Positions 1 to 8,212 of a DNA stretch of 64,000 nucleotides are shown piece by piece. Positions within the stretch are counted from its first letter, which is position 1; each line of letters starts with the position of its first letter. A program made the translations under genes and the position numbers. The stretch is taken from the NCBI RefSeq assembly GCF_900108565.1, contig NZ_LT629971.1, positions 3,782,001 through 3,846,000 of the forward strand, given 5' to 3'. The DNA comes from Mycolicibacterium rutilum (lineage in GTDB: Bacteria > Actinomycetota > Actinomycetes > Mycobacteriales > Mycobacteriaceae). Below the pieces are notes generated by a model that saw only the letters and a program-made list of their open reading frames with translations, searched no databases and was not told where the DNA came from.

Positions 1-307
1 GACCGCCGAAACACACACCGAGAAGGGCGACCCCCGCGTCGGCGGCGTCACGCAGCATCGCCATCTCCGTCGACACCCACGTGTCCAGCAGCGCCGGGTC
101 GTAGACCGGCCAGGTGGCGCCGAGCGGCACGACGACGTCGTAGCCGGTGGGGTCGGGGAAGACCACCTCGCCGGCCGGTTGCGCACGACGGTCGGCGGGC
201 ACCACTTCGAAGGTGTCGACGTCGAAGCCGTGTTCGGTGAACGCCTCACCGAGCAGGGCCTCGGTCGCCAGATGCTCGTTGTAGAGGAACAGAACCTTCT
301 CGGACAC
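1..307 (-). CDS. Glutamine amidotransferase-like class I protein, partial (N-terminal part)
   Basis: This gene runs off the left edge, so only about 102 N-terminal residues are visible. Read on the minus strand from a GTG, the protein opens with VSEKVLFLYNEH and continues as an alternating beta/alpha fold. The visible part ends in GVCFGG, which matches the nucleophile elbow of class I glutamine amidotransferases (Cys in G-x-C-x-G). That motif sits near residue 100 as expected. The family takes ammonia from glutamine, or acts as a stand-alone GMP-synthase-like domain. The catalytic His and Glu and the true substrate lie outside the window. It is divergent from the phospholipase-D-like gene that follows. 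Confidence 0.7.
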   Translation of the reverse strand, partial: MSEKVLFLYNEHLATEALLGEAFTEHGFDVDTFEVVPADRRAQPAGEVVFPDPTGYDVVVPLGATWPVYDPALLDTWVSTEMAMLRDAADAGVALLGVCFGG

Positions 308-400
308 GGCGCCATTATCGCCGTAGCGGGTGGGGCAGCGCACGGCCAGATAACGGCGCAGCGGGTGCGTAAATCGACCCGCAACCGGGCATCCCACACC

Positions 401-1945
401 GTGTCTGTCCTGGCCGAGTGGTTCCTCACCTCCCGTGAGCGCGGCAACCCGAGCTGGGAACTGCCCGCGTGGAGCGAGGGCAACCAGGCCGAAGCGCTGA
501 TCCACGGTGCGGCTTATTTCGATCGGCTCGTCACCGAAGTGGAGACGCTGGGCCCCGGCGACCACTTGTTCTTCGCCGACTGGCGCGGCGACGCCGACCA
601 GCGGCTGCGCGACGCCGGGCCCACGGTCGCGGAGCTGTTCCGGTCGGCGGCCGAGCGCGGCGTGCAGGTCAAGGGACTGATGTGGCGGTCCTACCCCAAT
701 CGGCTGCAGTTCAACGAGGAGCAGAACCGCCACCTCGCCGAGGCCATCGAGCGCGCGGGCGGCGAGGTGCTGCTCGATCAGCGGGTCCTGCTCGGCGGGT
801 CGCACCATCAGCGGCTGGTGCTGTTGCGCCATCCCCGCACCCCGCGCCGCGACGTCGCGTTCATCGGCGGCATCGACCTGTGCCACTCCCGCCGCGACGA
901 CGCCTCGCACCGCGGCGACCCGCAGGCCATCCAGATGTCGCAACGCTACGGCGAGCGCCCACCGTGGCACGACGTCCAACTGCAGGTGCGCGGCCCGGTC
1001 GTCGGTGCACTGGACCAGACGTTCCGCGAACGCTGGACCGCGCGGGCGCCGCTGAACCTGTTCAACCCGTTCGAGTGGCTGCGCGACCGGTTCCAGGGCG
1101 ACGCCGCCCGGCCCGAGCTACCGGAGCAGCCGCCGGATCCGCCGCCGTGCGGTCCGCACGCCGTGCAGGTGCTGCGGACCTACGGCGACGCGTTGATCCA
1201 GTACGAGTTCGCCAAGGAGGGGGAGCGCAGCATCGCGCGCGGCTACACCAAGGCGGTGCGGCGGGCGCGTCGGCTGATCTATCTGGAGGATCAGTACCTG
1301 TGGTCCGAGGAGGTTGCCGACCTGCTGGTGGGTGCGCTCGAGGCCAACCCCGGCCTGCACCTGGTCGCGGTGGTGCCGCGCCACTTCGACCTCGAAGGCG
1401 GGCTGGGCCGGCCACCGACGCTGGTCGGCCGGGAACTGGCGCTGGGCGCCTGCCGCCGCGCGGCGCCGGACCGGGTGCATGTCTTCGACGTCGAGAACCA
1501 CGAGGGCACACCGGTTTACGTGCACTCGAAGGTGTGCGTGATCGACGACACCTGGGCCTGTATCGGCAGCGACAACTTCAACCGGCGATCGTGGACGCAC
1601 GACAGCGAGCTGTCGTGTGCGGTGCTCGACGCCGACGGTGGATTCGCGCGCGATCTGCGGTTGCGGCTGCTGCGCGAACACCTGGACAGGGCCGATGATG
1701 GCAGCGAGGACGGCGGGTTGGCCGACCTGGACACCGCGGTCGACGAGGTCGTCGCCGGGGCAGAGCAATTGGAGGCGTGGCACGCGTCGGGACGCGAGGG
1801 AGCGCGGCCGCCGGGGCGGCTGCGCCCGCATTCGGTCGAGCGCGTGGACCCGTGGACGCGGCTGTGGGCCGAACCCGCCTACCGGGTGCTGTTCGACCCG
1901 GACGGACGGTCCTACCGCGACCGGCTGCTGGGGCGGCGGCCGTGA
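401..1945 (+). CDS. Phospholipase D-like protein, first tandem copy, altered first HKD motif
   Basis: Protein of 514 residues with two PLD half-domains. The second catalytic motif is intact: H375-S-K377, an Asp five residues on, then GSDNFNRRSW. The first motif reads HHQR (H136-Q-R138), so the usual catalytic Lys is Arg. The next gene keeps HHQK at the same place and is a close paralogue throughout. The GTG at 401 was chosen because the paralogue starts at the equivalent residues (E/DEWFLT); an in-frame GTG at 365 is possible, and earlier starts would run into the divergent gene. It ends in a GTGA overlap with copy two. Family members cleave or transfer phosphodiester bonds. The substrate is unknown and no signal peptide is visible. 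Confidence 0.85.
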   Translation: MSVLAEWFLTSRERGNPSWELPAWSEGNQAEALIHGAAYFDRLVTEVETLGPGDHLFFADWRGDADQRLRDAGPTVAELFRSAAERGVQVKGLMWRSYPNRLQFNEEQNRHLAEAIERAGGEVLLDQRVLLGGSHHQRLVLLRHPRTPRRDVAFIGGIDLCHSRRDDASHRGDPQAIQMSQRYGERPPWHDVQLQVRGPVVGALDQTFRERWTARAPLNLFNPFEWLRDRFQGDAARPELPEQPPDPPPCGPHAVQVLRTYGDALIQYEFAKEGERSIARGYTKAVRRARRLIYLEDQYLWSEEVADLLVGALEANPGLHLVAVVPRHFDLEGGLGRPPTLVGRELALGACRRAAPDRVHVFDVENHEGTPVYVHSKVCVIDDTWACIGSDNFNRRSWTHDSELSCAVLDADGGFARDLRLRLLREHLDRADDGSEDGGLADLDTAVDEVVAGAEQLEAWHASGREGARPPGRLRPHSVERVDPWTRLWAEPAYRVLFDPDGRSYRDRLLGRRP

Positions 1946-3483
1946 AGCTCGACGAGTGGTTTCTCACCGCCGAGGAGCGCGGCAACCCCGACTCGGACCT
2001 GCCCGCCTGGTGTTCGGGCAACCACGTCGAGCCGCTCGTGCACGGTGCGACGTATTTCGATCGGCTGGTCACCGAGGTCGAGGCCCTGCAGGCGGGTGAT
2101 TACGTGTTCTTCACCGACTGGCGCGGCGACCCGGACCAGAAGCTGCGCGACGACGGGCCGACGATCCGCGAATTGTTCTGCAGCGCAGCCGAACGCGGCG
2201 TGATCGTCAAGGGTCTGGTGTGGCGGTCGCACCTGGACAAGCTGGCCTACAGCGAAGAGGAGAACCGTCACCTCGGCGAGCACATCGAACGCGCCGGCGG
2301 TGAGGTGCTGCTCGATCAGCGGGTCCGCATCGGTGGTTCGCATCATCAGAAGCTCGTGGTGATCCGGCATCCGGACGAGCCGCAGCGCGACGTCGCGTTC
2401 GCCGGCGGCATCGACCTGTGCCATTCGCGTCGCGATGACGCGGCGCACCACGGTGACCCGCAGGCGTTGCAGATGCATGAGGCGTACGGCGACCGGCCGC
2501 CCTGGCACGACGTGCAGTTGCAGTTGCGGGGACCGGTCGTCGGAGCGTTGGACCAGACGTTCCGGGAACGCTGGACCGACCCGGCGTCGCTGGACATGCT
2601 CAACCCGCTGGCGTGGCTGCGGGACAAGTTCAGCGGCGCGGACATGACCGCGGACGCGCTGCCCGAGCAGCCGCCGGACCCGCCGGTGTGCGGACCGCAT
2701 CACGTTCAGGTGTTGCGCACTTATCCGGATGCGCACTTCGCCTACGATTTCGCGGTCCACGGCGAACGCAGCATCGCCCGCGCCTACAGCAAGGCGGTGC
2801 CGCGGGCGCGACGACTGATCTATCTGGAGGACCAGTACCTGTGGTCCAAGCGGGTCGCCGTGCTGTTCGCCAAGGCGTTGCGCGCCAACGAGGATCTGCA
2901 TCTGGTCGCGGTGGTGCCGCGGTATCCCGACGTGGACGGCAAGCTCGCGTTGCCGCCCAACCAGGTCGGGCGGTGGCAGGCGATCGAGACGTGCCGGCAG
3001 GCCGCGCCGGACCGGGTGCACGTGTTCGACGTCGAAAACCACGCGGGCACACCGGTGTACGTACACGCCAAGGTCTGCGTCATCGACGACGTGTGGGCGT
3101 GTTCGGGCAGCGACAACTTCAACCGGCGGTCGTGGACGCACGACAGCGAGCTGTCGTGCGCGGTGCTCGACGAGGACGGCGTCTTCGCGCGGGATCTGCG
3201 GTTGCGGCTGCTGCGCGAGCATCTGGACCGCGCGGACGACGGGAGCGAGGACGGCGGACTGGCCGACCCGATGACGGCCGTCGACGAGATCAACGCAGCG
3301 GCAGACGCGCTCGACGCCTGGCATGCGTCGGGACGGGTCGGGCCGCGGCCGCCCGGCCGGCTGCGTCCGCACAAGGCCGAGCGGCTGGGCTTGCTCACGC
3401 GGGTGTGGGCCGAGCCGGCGTACCGGCTGATGTACGACCCGGACGGTCGGTCGTACCGCGACCGGCTCCGGCGCCGACTGTGA
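1942..3483 (+). CDS. Phospholipase D-like protein, second tandem copy
   Basis: Protein of 513 residues, closely similar to the preceding gene along its whole length, so the pair is a tandem duplication. It starts at a GTG overlapping the stop of copy one (GTGA), which implies translational coupling. Motif one is HHQK (H135-Q-K137) and motif two is H375-A-K377 followed by VCVIDD and GSDNFNRRSW, so both HKD half-sites look usable. The C-terminal quarter ends with YDPDGRSYRDRL, shared with copy one. No signal peptide or membrane segment is evident, which suggests a cytosolic phosphodiesterase or transphosphatidylase-like enzyme. The substrate cannot be told from the sequence. Confidence 0.87.
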   Translation: MKLDEWFLTAEERGNPDSDLPAWCSGNHVEPLVHGATYFDRLVTEVEALQAGDYVFFTDWRGDPDQKLRDDGPTIRELFCSAAERGVIVKGLVWRSHLDKLAYSEEENRHLGEHIERAGGEVLLDQRVRIGGSHHQKLVVIRHPDEPQRDVAFAGGIDLCHSRRDDAAHHGDPQALQMHEAYGDRPPWHDVQLQLRGPVVGALDQTFRERWTDPASLDMLNPLAWLRDKFSGADMTADALPEQPPDPPVCGPHHVQVLRTYPDAHFAYDFAVHGERSIARAYSKAVPRARRLIYLEDQYLWSKRVAVLFAKALRANEDLHLVAVVPRYPDVDGKLALPPNQVGRWQAIETCRQAAPDRVHVFDVENHAGTPVYVHAKVCVIDDVWACSGSDNFNRRSWTHDSELSCAVLDEDGVFARDLRLRLLREHLDRADDGSEDGGLADPMTAVDEINAAADALDAWHASGRVGPRPPGRLRPHKAERLGLLTRVWAEPAYRLMYDPDGRSYRDRLRRRL

Positions 3484-3497
3484 CTCGCGCATCGGCG

Positions 3498-3556
3498 TCG
3501 ATTCTGCGCTGAGGGCTGTCGTCGCCCGCGAATCACCGCCCTGGCCGCAGAATCGA
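3498..3556. repeat. Intergenic inverted repeat, terminator-like hairpin
   Basis: An 11-bp perfect inverted repeat, TCGATTCTGCG at 3498-3508 and CGCAGAATCGA at 3546-3556, encloses a 37-nt loop holding a smaller GGGC/GCCC pairing. It lies between the PLD pair and the hydrolase. No T-run follows, so it could be a factor-dependent terminator or an intergenic palindromic element. Similar but non-identical hairpins occur at 24567-24629 and 33492-33546. Confidence 0.55.
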
Positions 3557-3574
3557 GCTGTTAGGCCAGGCGCC

Positions 3575-3580
3575 TACGAT
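3575..3580 (+). promoter_or_regulatory. Putative -10 box of a leaderless promoter
   Basis: TACGAT fits the mycobacterial TANNNT -10 pattern and lies seven bases before the ATG at 3588. Transcription would begin at or next to the start codon. No Shine-Dalgarno sequence is seen in front of that ATG. Confidence 0.5.
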
Positions 3581-3587
3581 CAGCGCC

Positions 3588-4334
3588 ATGACGGTCGTCC
3601 TGGTGCACGGTGTCCCCGAAACTGATGCGATCTGGAACGCACTCGTCGACGCGCTCGGTCGCGACGACGTGGTGCGGTTGTCGCCGCCCGGCTTCGGCGC
3701 ACCGCTGCCACCCGACTTCGGCGCCGGCCACCGGGACTACCGGGGCTGGCTGGAAGCCGAATTGGAGCGGATCGGCGCACCGGTCGACCTGGTCGGACAC
3801 GACTGGGGCGGGCTGCACGCGGTCAACGTGGCGATGCACCGGCCCGATCTGCTGCGCAGCTGGGTGAGCGACGACATCGGGATCTTCGACGCCGACTACG
3901 TCTGGCATGACGCCGCCCAGGTCTGGCACACACCCGGCGCCGGCGAGGAGTTTCTCGACACCATGATGGCCGGCAGCGTGGACGAGCGGGCGGGTCAGCT
4001 GACGGCGATCGGCATCCCCGGGGAGACCGCGCGGTCACTGGCGGCCGCGCAGGGCGCCGACATGCGGCGCGCGATCCTGGCGTTGTATCGGTCGGCCGCC
4101 CAACCGGTGATGGCCGAGGCCGGAGCGGACCTCGAGAAGGCCGCCGCCCGACCGGGGTTGTGCCTCGACGCGACCGAGGACCCGTTCGTCGGGACCGCAG
4201 AGAACCGGCGCCGCGCCGCGCAGCGTGCCGGTGCGCAAACCGTGGTGCTCGACGGCCTCGGGCACTGGTGGATGCTGCAGGACCCGGCCCGAGGCGCCGA
4301 CGTGCTGTCCCGGTTCTGGGCCGAACTCGGCTGA
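3588..4334 (+). CDS. Alpha/beta hydrolase with Asp nucleophile (epoxide hydrolase/haloalkane dehalogenase class)
   Basis: Protein of 248 residues with the alpha/beta-hydrolase core. The oxyanion-hole motif HGVPET comes first. The nucleophile elbow GHDWGG carries Asp (D72) instead of Ser, as in epoxide hydrolases and haloalkane dehalogenases. The general acid is probably D194 or D198 and the base is H226 in GLGHWW. Such enzymes form an alkyl-enzyme ester that water then releases. Whether this one acts on epoxides, halides or another ester cannot be decided from sequence. It is short for the family, with a small cap region. It is transcribed alone and meets the response regulator tail to tail with an 8-bp gap. 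Confidence 0.82.
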   Translation: MTVVLVHGVPETDAIWNALVDALGRDDVVRLSPPGFGAPLPPDFGAGHRDYRGWLEAELERIGAPVDLVGHDWGGLHAVNVAMHRPDLLRSWVSDDIGIFDADYVWHDAAQVWHTPGAGEEFLDTMMAGSVDERAGQLTAIGIPGETARSLAAAQGADMRRAILALYRSAAQPVMAEAGADLEKAAARPGLCLDATEDPFVGTAENRRRAAQRAGAQTVVLDGLGHWWMLQDPARGADVLSRFWAELG

Positions 4335-4342
4335 CCGCCGTC

Positions 4343-5008
4343 CTATCCGCGGCGCAGGTGATAGCGGCGTTCGGGCCGGCCGACGCCGTACTGCAGCCGC
4401 AACTCGAGCGCACCGGTGCTGAGGTAGTGCTCGAGGTACCGGCGGGCGCTGACGCGCGAAATTCCTACCAGATCAGCGCATTCGGCGGCCGACACCTCGC
4501 CCGCAGAGCGGACCGCGTCGAGGACGAGCCGGCCGGTCTCGGCGCCGAGTCCTTTCGGCAACATCGGTGCCGGGGCGCCGGCGTGGCCGAACAGCGAGTC
4601 GATCAGCGACTGGTCTACCCCGCTCGCGGACTCCAGCGCGTCGGCACGGGTGGCGAACGCCTCGAGTTTGGCTTTCAGTTGCCCGAATTCGAACGGCTTG
4701 ATCAGGTAGTCCGCGGCGCCGCCGTCCAACGCGCCCTTGACCGTGTCGAGTTCGCGGGCCGCGGTGATCACGATGACGCCGACGGAGTCACCCGCCGACC
4801 GCAACCGCTGCAGGACGTCCAGACCCGTCATGTCGGGCAGGTACACGTCGAGCAGGATCAGGTGCGGCCGCAGTTCGGCTGCGGCCGACAGCGCTTCGGC
4901 GCCGGTGCGGGCGACGCCCACCGGGCGGAACCCGTCCACCCGCTCGACGAATCGGCGGTGGATCTCGGCGACCATGAAATCGTCGTCGACGATCAGCACG
5001 TCACGCAT
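4343..5008 (-). CDS. Response regulator, CitB/DcuR type
   Basis: Protein of 221 residues. The N-terminal receiver domain has the acidic pair D8-D9, phosphoacceptor D54 in LLDVYLPDMTG and a late Lys in LIKPFEFGQ. The C-terminal third is a helix-turn-helix (AAECADLVGISRVSARRYLE) of the kind found in CitB/DcuR/DpiA regulators. The ATG at 5008 overlaps the stop of the histidine kinase by 8 bp, so the two are cotranslated. These systems sense di- and tricarboxylates and activate transport genes. The divergent tctCBA operon is the obvious target (inference). The frame is open further upstream, but that part overlaps the kinase and is not coding. Confidence 0.9.
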   Translation of the reverse strand: MRDVLIVDDDFMVAEIHRRFVERVDGFRPVGVARTGAEALSAAAELRPHLILLDVYLPDMTGLDVLQRLRSAGDSVGVIVITAARELDTVKGALDGGAADYLIKPFEFGQLKAKLEAFATRADALESASGVDQSLIDSLFGHAGAPAPMLPKGLGAETGRLVLDAVRSAGEVSAAECADLVGISRVSARRYLEHYLSTGALELRLQYGVGRPERRYHLRRG

Positions 5009-6629
5009 GGCCGGCCCGCTCGCTGACGAACCCGACCGGCAGGCGGACCTCGAACCGCGCGCCGCCGTCCGTATCATCGCTGACCGCAACGGTTCCGCCG
5101 TGTTGGGCGGTGACCAGCCGCACCAGCGCCAGCCCGATGCCCCGGCCGCCGGGGACCTCGGGTTTCGAGGTGACGCCGCGCGCGAAGATGGCCTCGCGCA
5201 GATGCTCGGGCACACCGGGGCCGGAGTCGACGACGGTGATCTGCAGACCGTCTCGGTCGTCGACGCGGACAGTGACCCGCGCGGGATCCGCGCCGACCGA
5301 GACGTCCACCGCATTGTCGACCAGGTTGCCGAGCAGGGTGATCACATCGGTGGCCAGCGCCGGGTCGAGTGTGCTCAGATGTGACCGCGGGTCGATCGTC
5401 AACACCACCCCGCTCTCGGCCGCCAACGTCGTCTTGGCGATCAACAGAGCGGCCACCGCAGGATCGGAGATCGCCTGTGTGACTGCATCATTGATCTCGG
5501 CGCGCCGCCGGGTCAGGGTCCCGATCAGGTCGCGCACCGACTCGTACTCGCCGAGTTGCACCAGGCCGGAGATGGTGTGCAGCTGATTGGCGAACTCGTG
5601 CGTCTGCGCGCGCAGCGTATCCGTCACGCTCTTGTGCGACGACAGCTGCCCCTGCAGGGCGGCGAGTTCGGTGCTGTCGCGCATGGTGGTGACGGTGCCG
5701 ATCTGCTGACCCTGGCTCGTCGCCGCGCGCCGGTTCAGCGCCAGCACCCGGGTCCTGGTCACGATCACCACGTCGCGGCCGTCCTCTCCGGACAGCAGGA
5801 ACTCGACCACGGCGGGGTCGATGCCGACCGAGTCCACCCGCTGCCCGACCGCGTCGCCGGTGATCCCGAGCAGCTCCTGGGCGCTGTCGTTGAGCACCGT
5901 GACGACCCCCTCGGGATTCACCGCGACCACACCTTCACGAATGCTGTGCAGCAACGCTTCTCGATGATCGGCGAGGCCGGCGATCTCGGCGACCTCCAAT
6001 CCGCGGGTGTGGCGTTTGATGCGGCGCGACAGCAGCCACGACGCCAACAGCCCCAGCGCCGCACCGAGTCCGAGGTAGAACAGCATTCGCTCACCGGCGC
6101 CACCGAGCAGCGCCCAGGCCGACGGGTAGGGCTCGCTGACCGACGCCAAGGCCAACACCCGCCCGTCGGTGTCGAGGATCGGCACCTGCCCGATCAAATT
6201 GTGCACACCGTCGATGTCGGTGTCGCCGAACCACGCTCGGCCCTCGTCGGCGCGGCTCGGGCCGAGGTCGACCCGCGTGCCGACGCGCGACGGCTCCGAG
6301 GACGCGCGCACCGTGCCGTCGGGGTCCAGGATCTCGGCGAGTCCCGCGCCCGACAGCGCGACCGCACGGTCCACTTCCGGTGCCAGCACCCGCGACGCGA
6401 ACGGGTCGGCGTACCGGTCGCGCACCACGGGAGTCGAGGCCATGTTCTCGGCGACCGCGATCATCCGCTGCCCCCTCACCTCGCGGAACTCCCGCGTCGA
6501 CTGCGCCACCGAGACCGCGCCCACCGCCACCAGGACGACCGCGACGACCAGCACCTGGAACACCAGGAACTGGCCGGCGAGGCTGCGCAGGATGCGGGTG
6601 GGTGACCACGCTCGCGCCGTCATGTTCAT
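5001..6629 (-). CDS. Sensor histidine kinase, CitA/DcuS family
   Basis: Protein of about 542 residues. A first membrane helix lies near residues 15-40, followed by an extracytoplasmic sensor domain of about 130 residues and a second helix near 165-185. A PAS-like domain follows, then a SpoOB-type dimerisation segment with the phospho-His in QTHEFANQLH. The HATPase domain has N, G1 and G2 motifs (GNLVDNAVD, DSGPGVP, GGRGIGLAL). This is the layout of citrate/fumarate sensors. ATGs at 6629 and 6623 are both possible; an AAAGGA sits 13 nt before the first. It forms an operon with the response regulator and is divergent from tctC. Confidence 0.9.
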   Translation of the reverse strand: MNMTARAWSPTRILRSLAGQFLVFQVLVVAVVLVAVGAVSVAQSTREFREVRGQRMIAVAENMASTPVVRDRYADPFASRVLAPEVDRAVALSGAGLAEILDPDGTVRASSEPSRVGTRVDLGPSRADEGRAWFGDTDIDGVHNLIGQVPILDTDGRVLALASVSEPYPSAWALLGGAGERMLFYLGLGAALGLLASWLLSRRIKRHTRGLEVAEIAGLADHREALLHSIREGVVAVNPEGVVTVLNDSAQELLGITGDAVGQRVDSVGIDPAVVEFLLSGEDGRDVVIVTRTRVLALNRRAATSQGQQIGTVTTMRDSTELAALQGQLSSHKSVTDTLRAQTHEFANQLHTISGLVQLGEYESVRDLIGTLTRRRAEINDAVTQAISDPAVAALLIAKTTLAAESGVVLTIDPRSHLSTLDPALATDVITLLGNLVDNAVDVSVGADPARVTVRVDDRDGLQITVVDSGPGVPEHLREAIFARGVTSKPEVPGGRGIGLALVRLVTAQHGGTVAVSDDTDGGARFEVRLPVGFVSERAGHA

Positions 6630-6660
6630 AACGACCAAAACGTCCTTTGCGTACTTATCG

Positions 6661-6674
6661 GTGACGCGTGTCAC
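6661..6674. promoter_or_regulatory. Candidate operator between the sensor kinase and tctC
   Basis: The arms GTGAC and GTCAC are separated by four bases (GCGT), 46 bp before the tctC start and 32 bp before the kinase start. This is the only clear dyad in the divergent promoter region, so it is a candidate site for the CitB-type regulator. No experimental support is known to me. Confidence 0.4.
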
Positions 6675-6719
6675 TGTGCGGTCCAGTATTGCTGAGCATC
6701 ACAGCAGATTGGGGACGAG

Positions 6720-7703
6720 GTGAAAACGACGCCCACGAGGACCGTGCTGGTTCTCCTCGCGATCGTGGCGCTGCTGCTCAGCGGCTGTGGGGTGACCCGC
6801 AACGACGACGACCGCGGGCTGCACCGGCTGCGCATGATGGTGCCCAACAGCCCCGGCGGCGGCTATGACCTGACCGCGCGGACCGCGGTGAAGATCATGG
6901 AGGACGACGACATCACCGGTCGCGTCGAGGTCTTCAACGTCATCGGCGCCGGCGGCACCGTCGCGATGGCGCGGCTGATGAACGAACGCGGCAACGACGA
7001 CCTGATGATGACGATGGGGCTCGGCGTCGTCGGCGCCGCCTATACCAACGGCTCGCGGATCAAGGCCTCCGACGCGACGGCGCTCGCCAAGATGATCGAG
7101 GACCCCGGCGCGATCTTCGTGCCCGCGGATTCGCCGTTCAAGACGGTGCAGGATTTCGTCGCGGCCTGGAAAGCCGATCCGGCGAACATCACCATCGGCG
7201 GCGGCTCCTCCCCGGGTGGTCCCGACCACCTGTTCCCGATGGAGACCGCACGCGCCGTCGGGATCGACCCGCGCAAGGTCAACTTCGTCACCTACGACGG
7301 CGGCGGCGACCTGCTGACGGCGCTGCTGGGCAAGAAGATCACCGCAGGCACCTCCAGCCCCGGCGAGCTGATCGACCAGATCGAGGCCGGCCAGCTGCGG
7401 GTGCTCGCGGTGTCCAGCGACGAGCGCGTCGAGGGAGTCGACGCCCCGACGCTCAAAGAGTCCGGTATCGACCTGACGTTCGCCAACTGGCGCGGAATCC
7501 TTGCTCCACCAGGCATTTCCGATAGCGCGAAGGAGACGATGATCAAGGTGCTCGAGGAACTGCACCAGACCCAGGGTTGGAAGGACGCGCTGGTGAAGAA
7601 CGGCTGGACCGACGCGTTCGTCACCGGCGAGGCCTTCGAACAGTTCCTGGTGGACCAGGACAACCGCGTCTCGTCGACGCTGACCGAACTGGGATTGCTG
7701 TGA
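6720..7703 (+). CDS. tctC: Tripartite tricarboxylate transporter substrate-binding lipoprotein
   Basis: Protein of 327 residues with a lipoprotein signal ending in LLLSGC, so C23 is the lipidated residue. The mature part is a BUG/TctC-type binding protein. Signs are PNSPGGGYDLTAR near the N-terminus, IGAGGTVAMARL and later GGGSSPGGPDHL. It would capture a carboxylate such as citrate outside the membrane and deliver it to TctAB. The GTG at 6720 has GGGGACGAG immediately upstream. The gene overlaps tctB by four bases (GTGA). The substrate cannot be read from the sequence. Confidence 0.92.
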   Translation: MKTTPTRTVLVLLAIVALLLSGCGVTRNDDDRGLHRLRMMVPNSPGGGYDLTARTAVKIMEDDDITGRVEVFNVIGAGGTVAMARLMNERGNDDLMMTMGLGVVGAAYTNGSRIKASDATALAKMIEDPGAIFVPADSPFKTVQDFVAAWKADPANITIGGGSSPGGPDHLFPMETARAVGIDPRKVNFVTYDGGGDLLTALLGKKITAGTSSPGELIDQIEAGQLRVLAVSSDERVEGVDAPTLKESGIDLTFANWRGILAPPGISDSAKETMIKVLEELHQTQGWKDALVKNGWTDAFVTGEAFEQFLVDQDNRVSSTLTELGLL

Positions 7704-8212
7704 GTACGCCCGAGCCCACTACCGAAAGACGCATCGACTGGGCGCAATTCATTGTGTGCGCCGTGCTGGTCGCGGTCGGGGCGTTCTTGATCTACGACGC
7801 GTTGTCGCTCGAGGCCGGGTTCGCCAAGGTCGATCCGGTCGGACCGAAACTGTTCCCGATCGTGATCGGCGTCGTGTTGATTGTGCTCGCGGTCGTCCTG
7901 GCGATCGCGATCCCGCGCGGCTCGGTCGGCGAGGCCGACGCGGGCGAGGACGTCGACCCGGACACGCCGGGGGACTGGCGCACGGTGGGTCTGCTGGTCG
8001 GCCTGTTCGTCGCGGTGATCGTTGCGGTCCAGCCGCTGGGCTGGGCGATCACCGGTGCCCTGCTGTTCGCGGGCGCGGCAACCATTCTCGGCAACCGGCA
8101 TTACGTCCGCAACATCGTCATCGGGGTGGTGCTGTCGGTGCTCAGCTTCTACGCCTTCTACTCCGGGCTCGGAATCCCGCTGCCGGCAGGCATTCTGGAT
8201 GGGATCCTGTAG
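7700..8212 (+). CDS. tctB: Tripartite tricarboxylate transporter small membrane subunit
   Basis: Protein of 170 residues with four predicted membrane helices and an acidic loop (about residues 75-92) between the second and third. Length, helix count and position between tctC and tctA fit TctB. The GTG start overlaps the tctC stop, and tctA begins right after this stop codon, so the three genes form one tightly coupled operon. The frame is open further upstream but lies inside tctC. TctB supports the large channel subunit; its exact role in the family is not well defined. Confidence 0.88.
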   Translation: MSTPEPTTERRIDWAQFIVCAVLVAVGAFLIYDALSLEAGFAKVDPVGPKLFPIVIGVVLIVLAVVLAIAIPRGSVGEADAGEDVDPDTPGDWRTVGLLVGLFVAVIVAVQPLGWAITGALLFAGAATILGNRHYVRNIVIGVVLSVLSFYAFYSGLGIPLPAGILDGIL

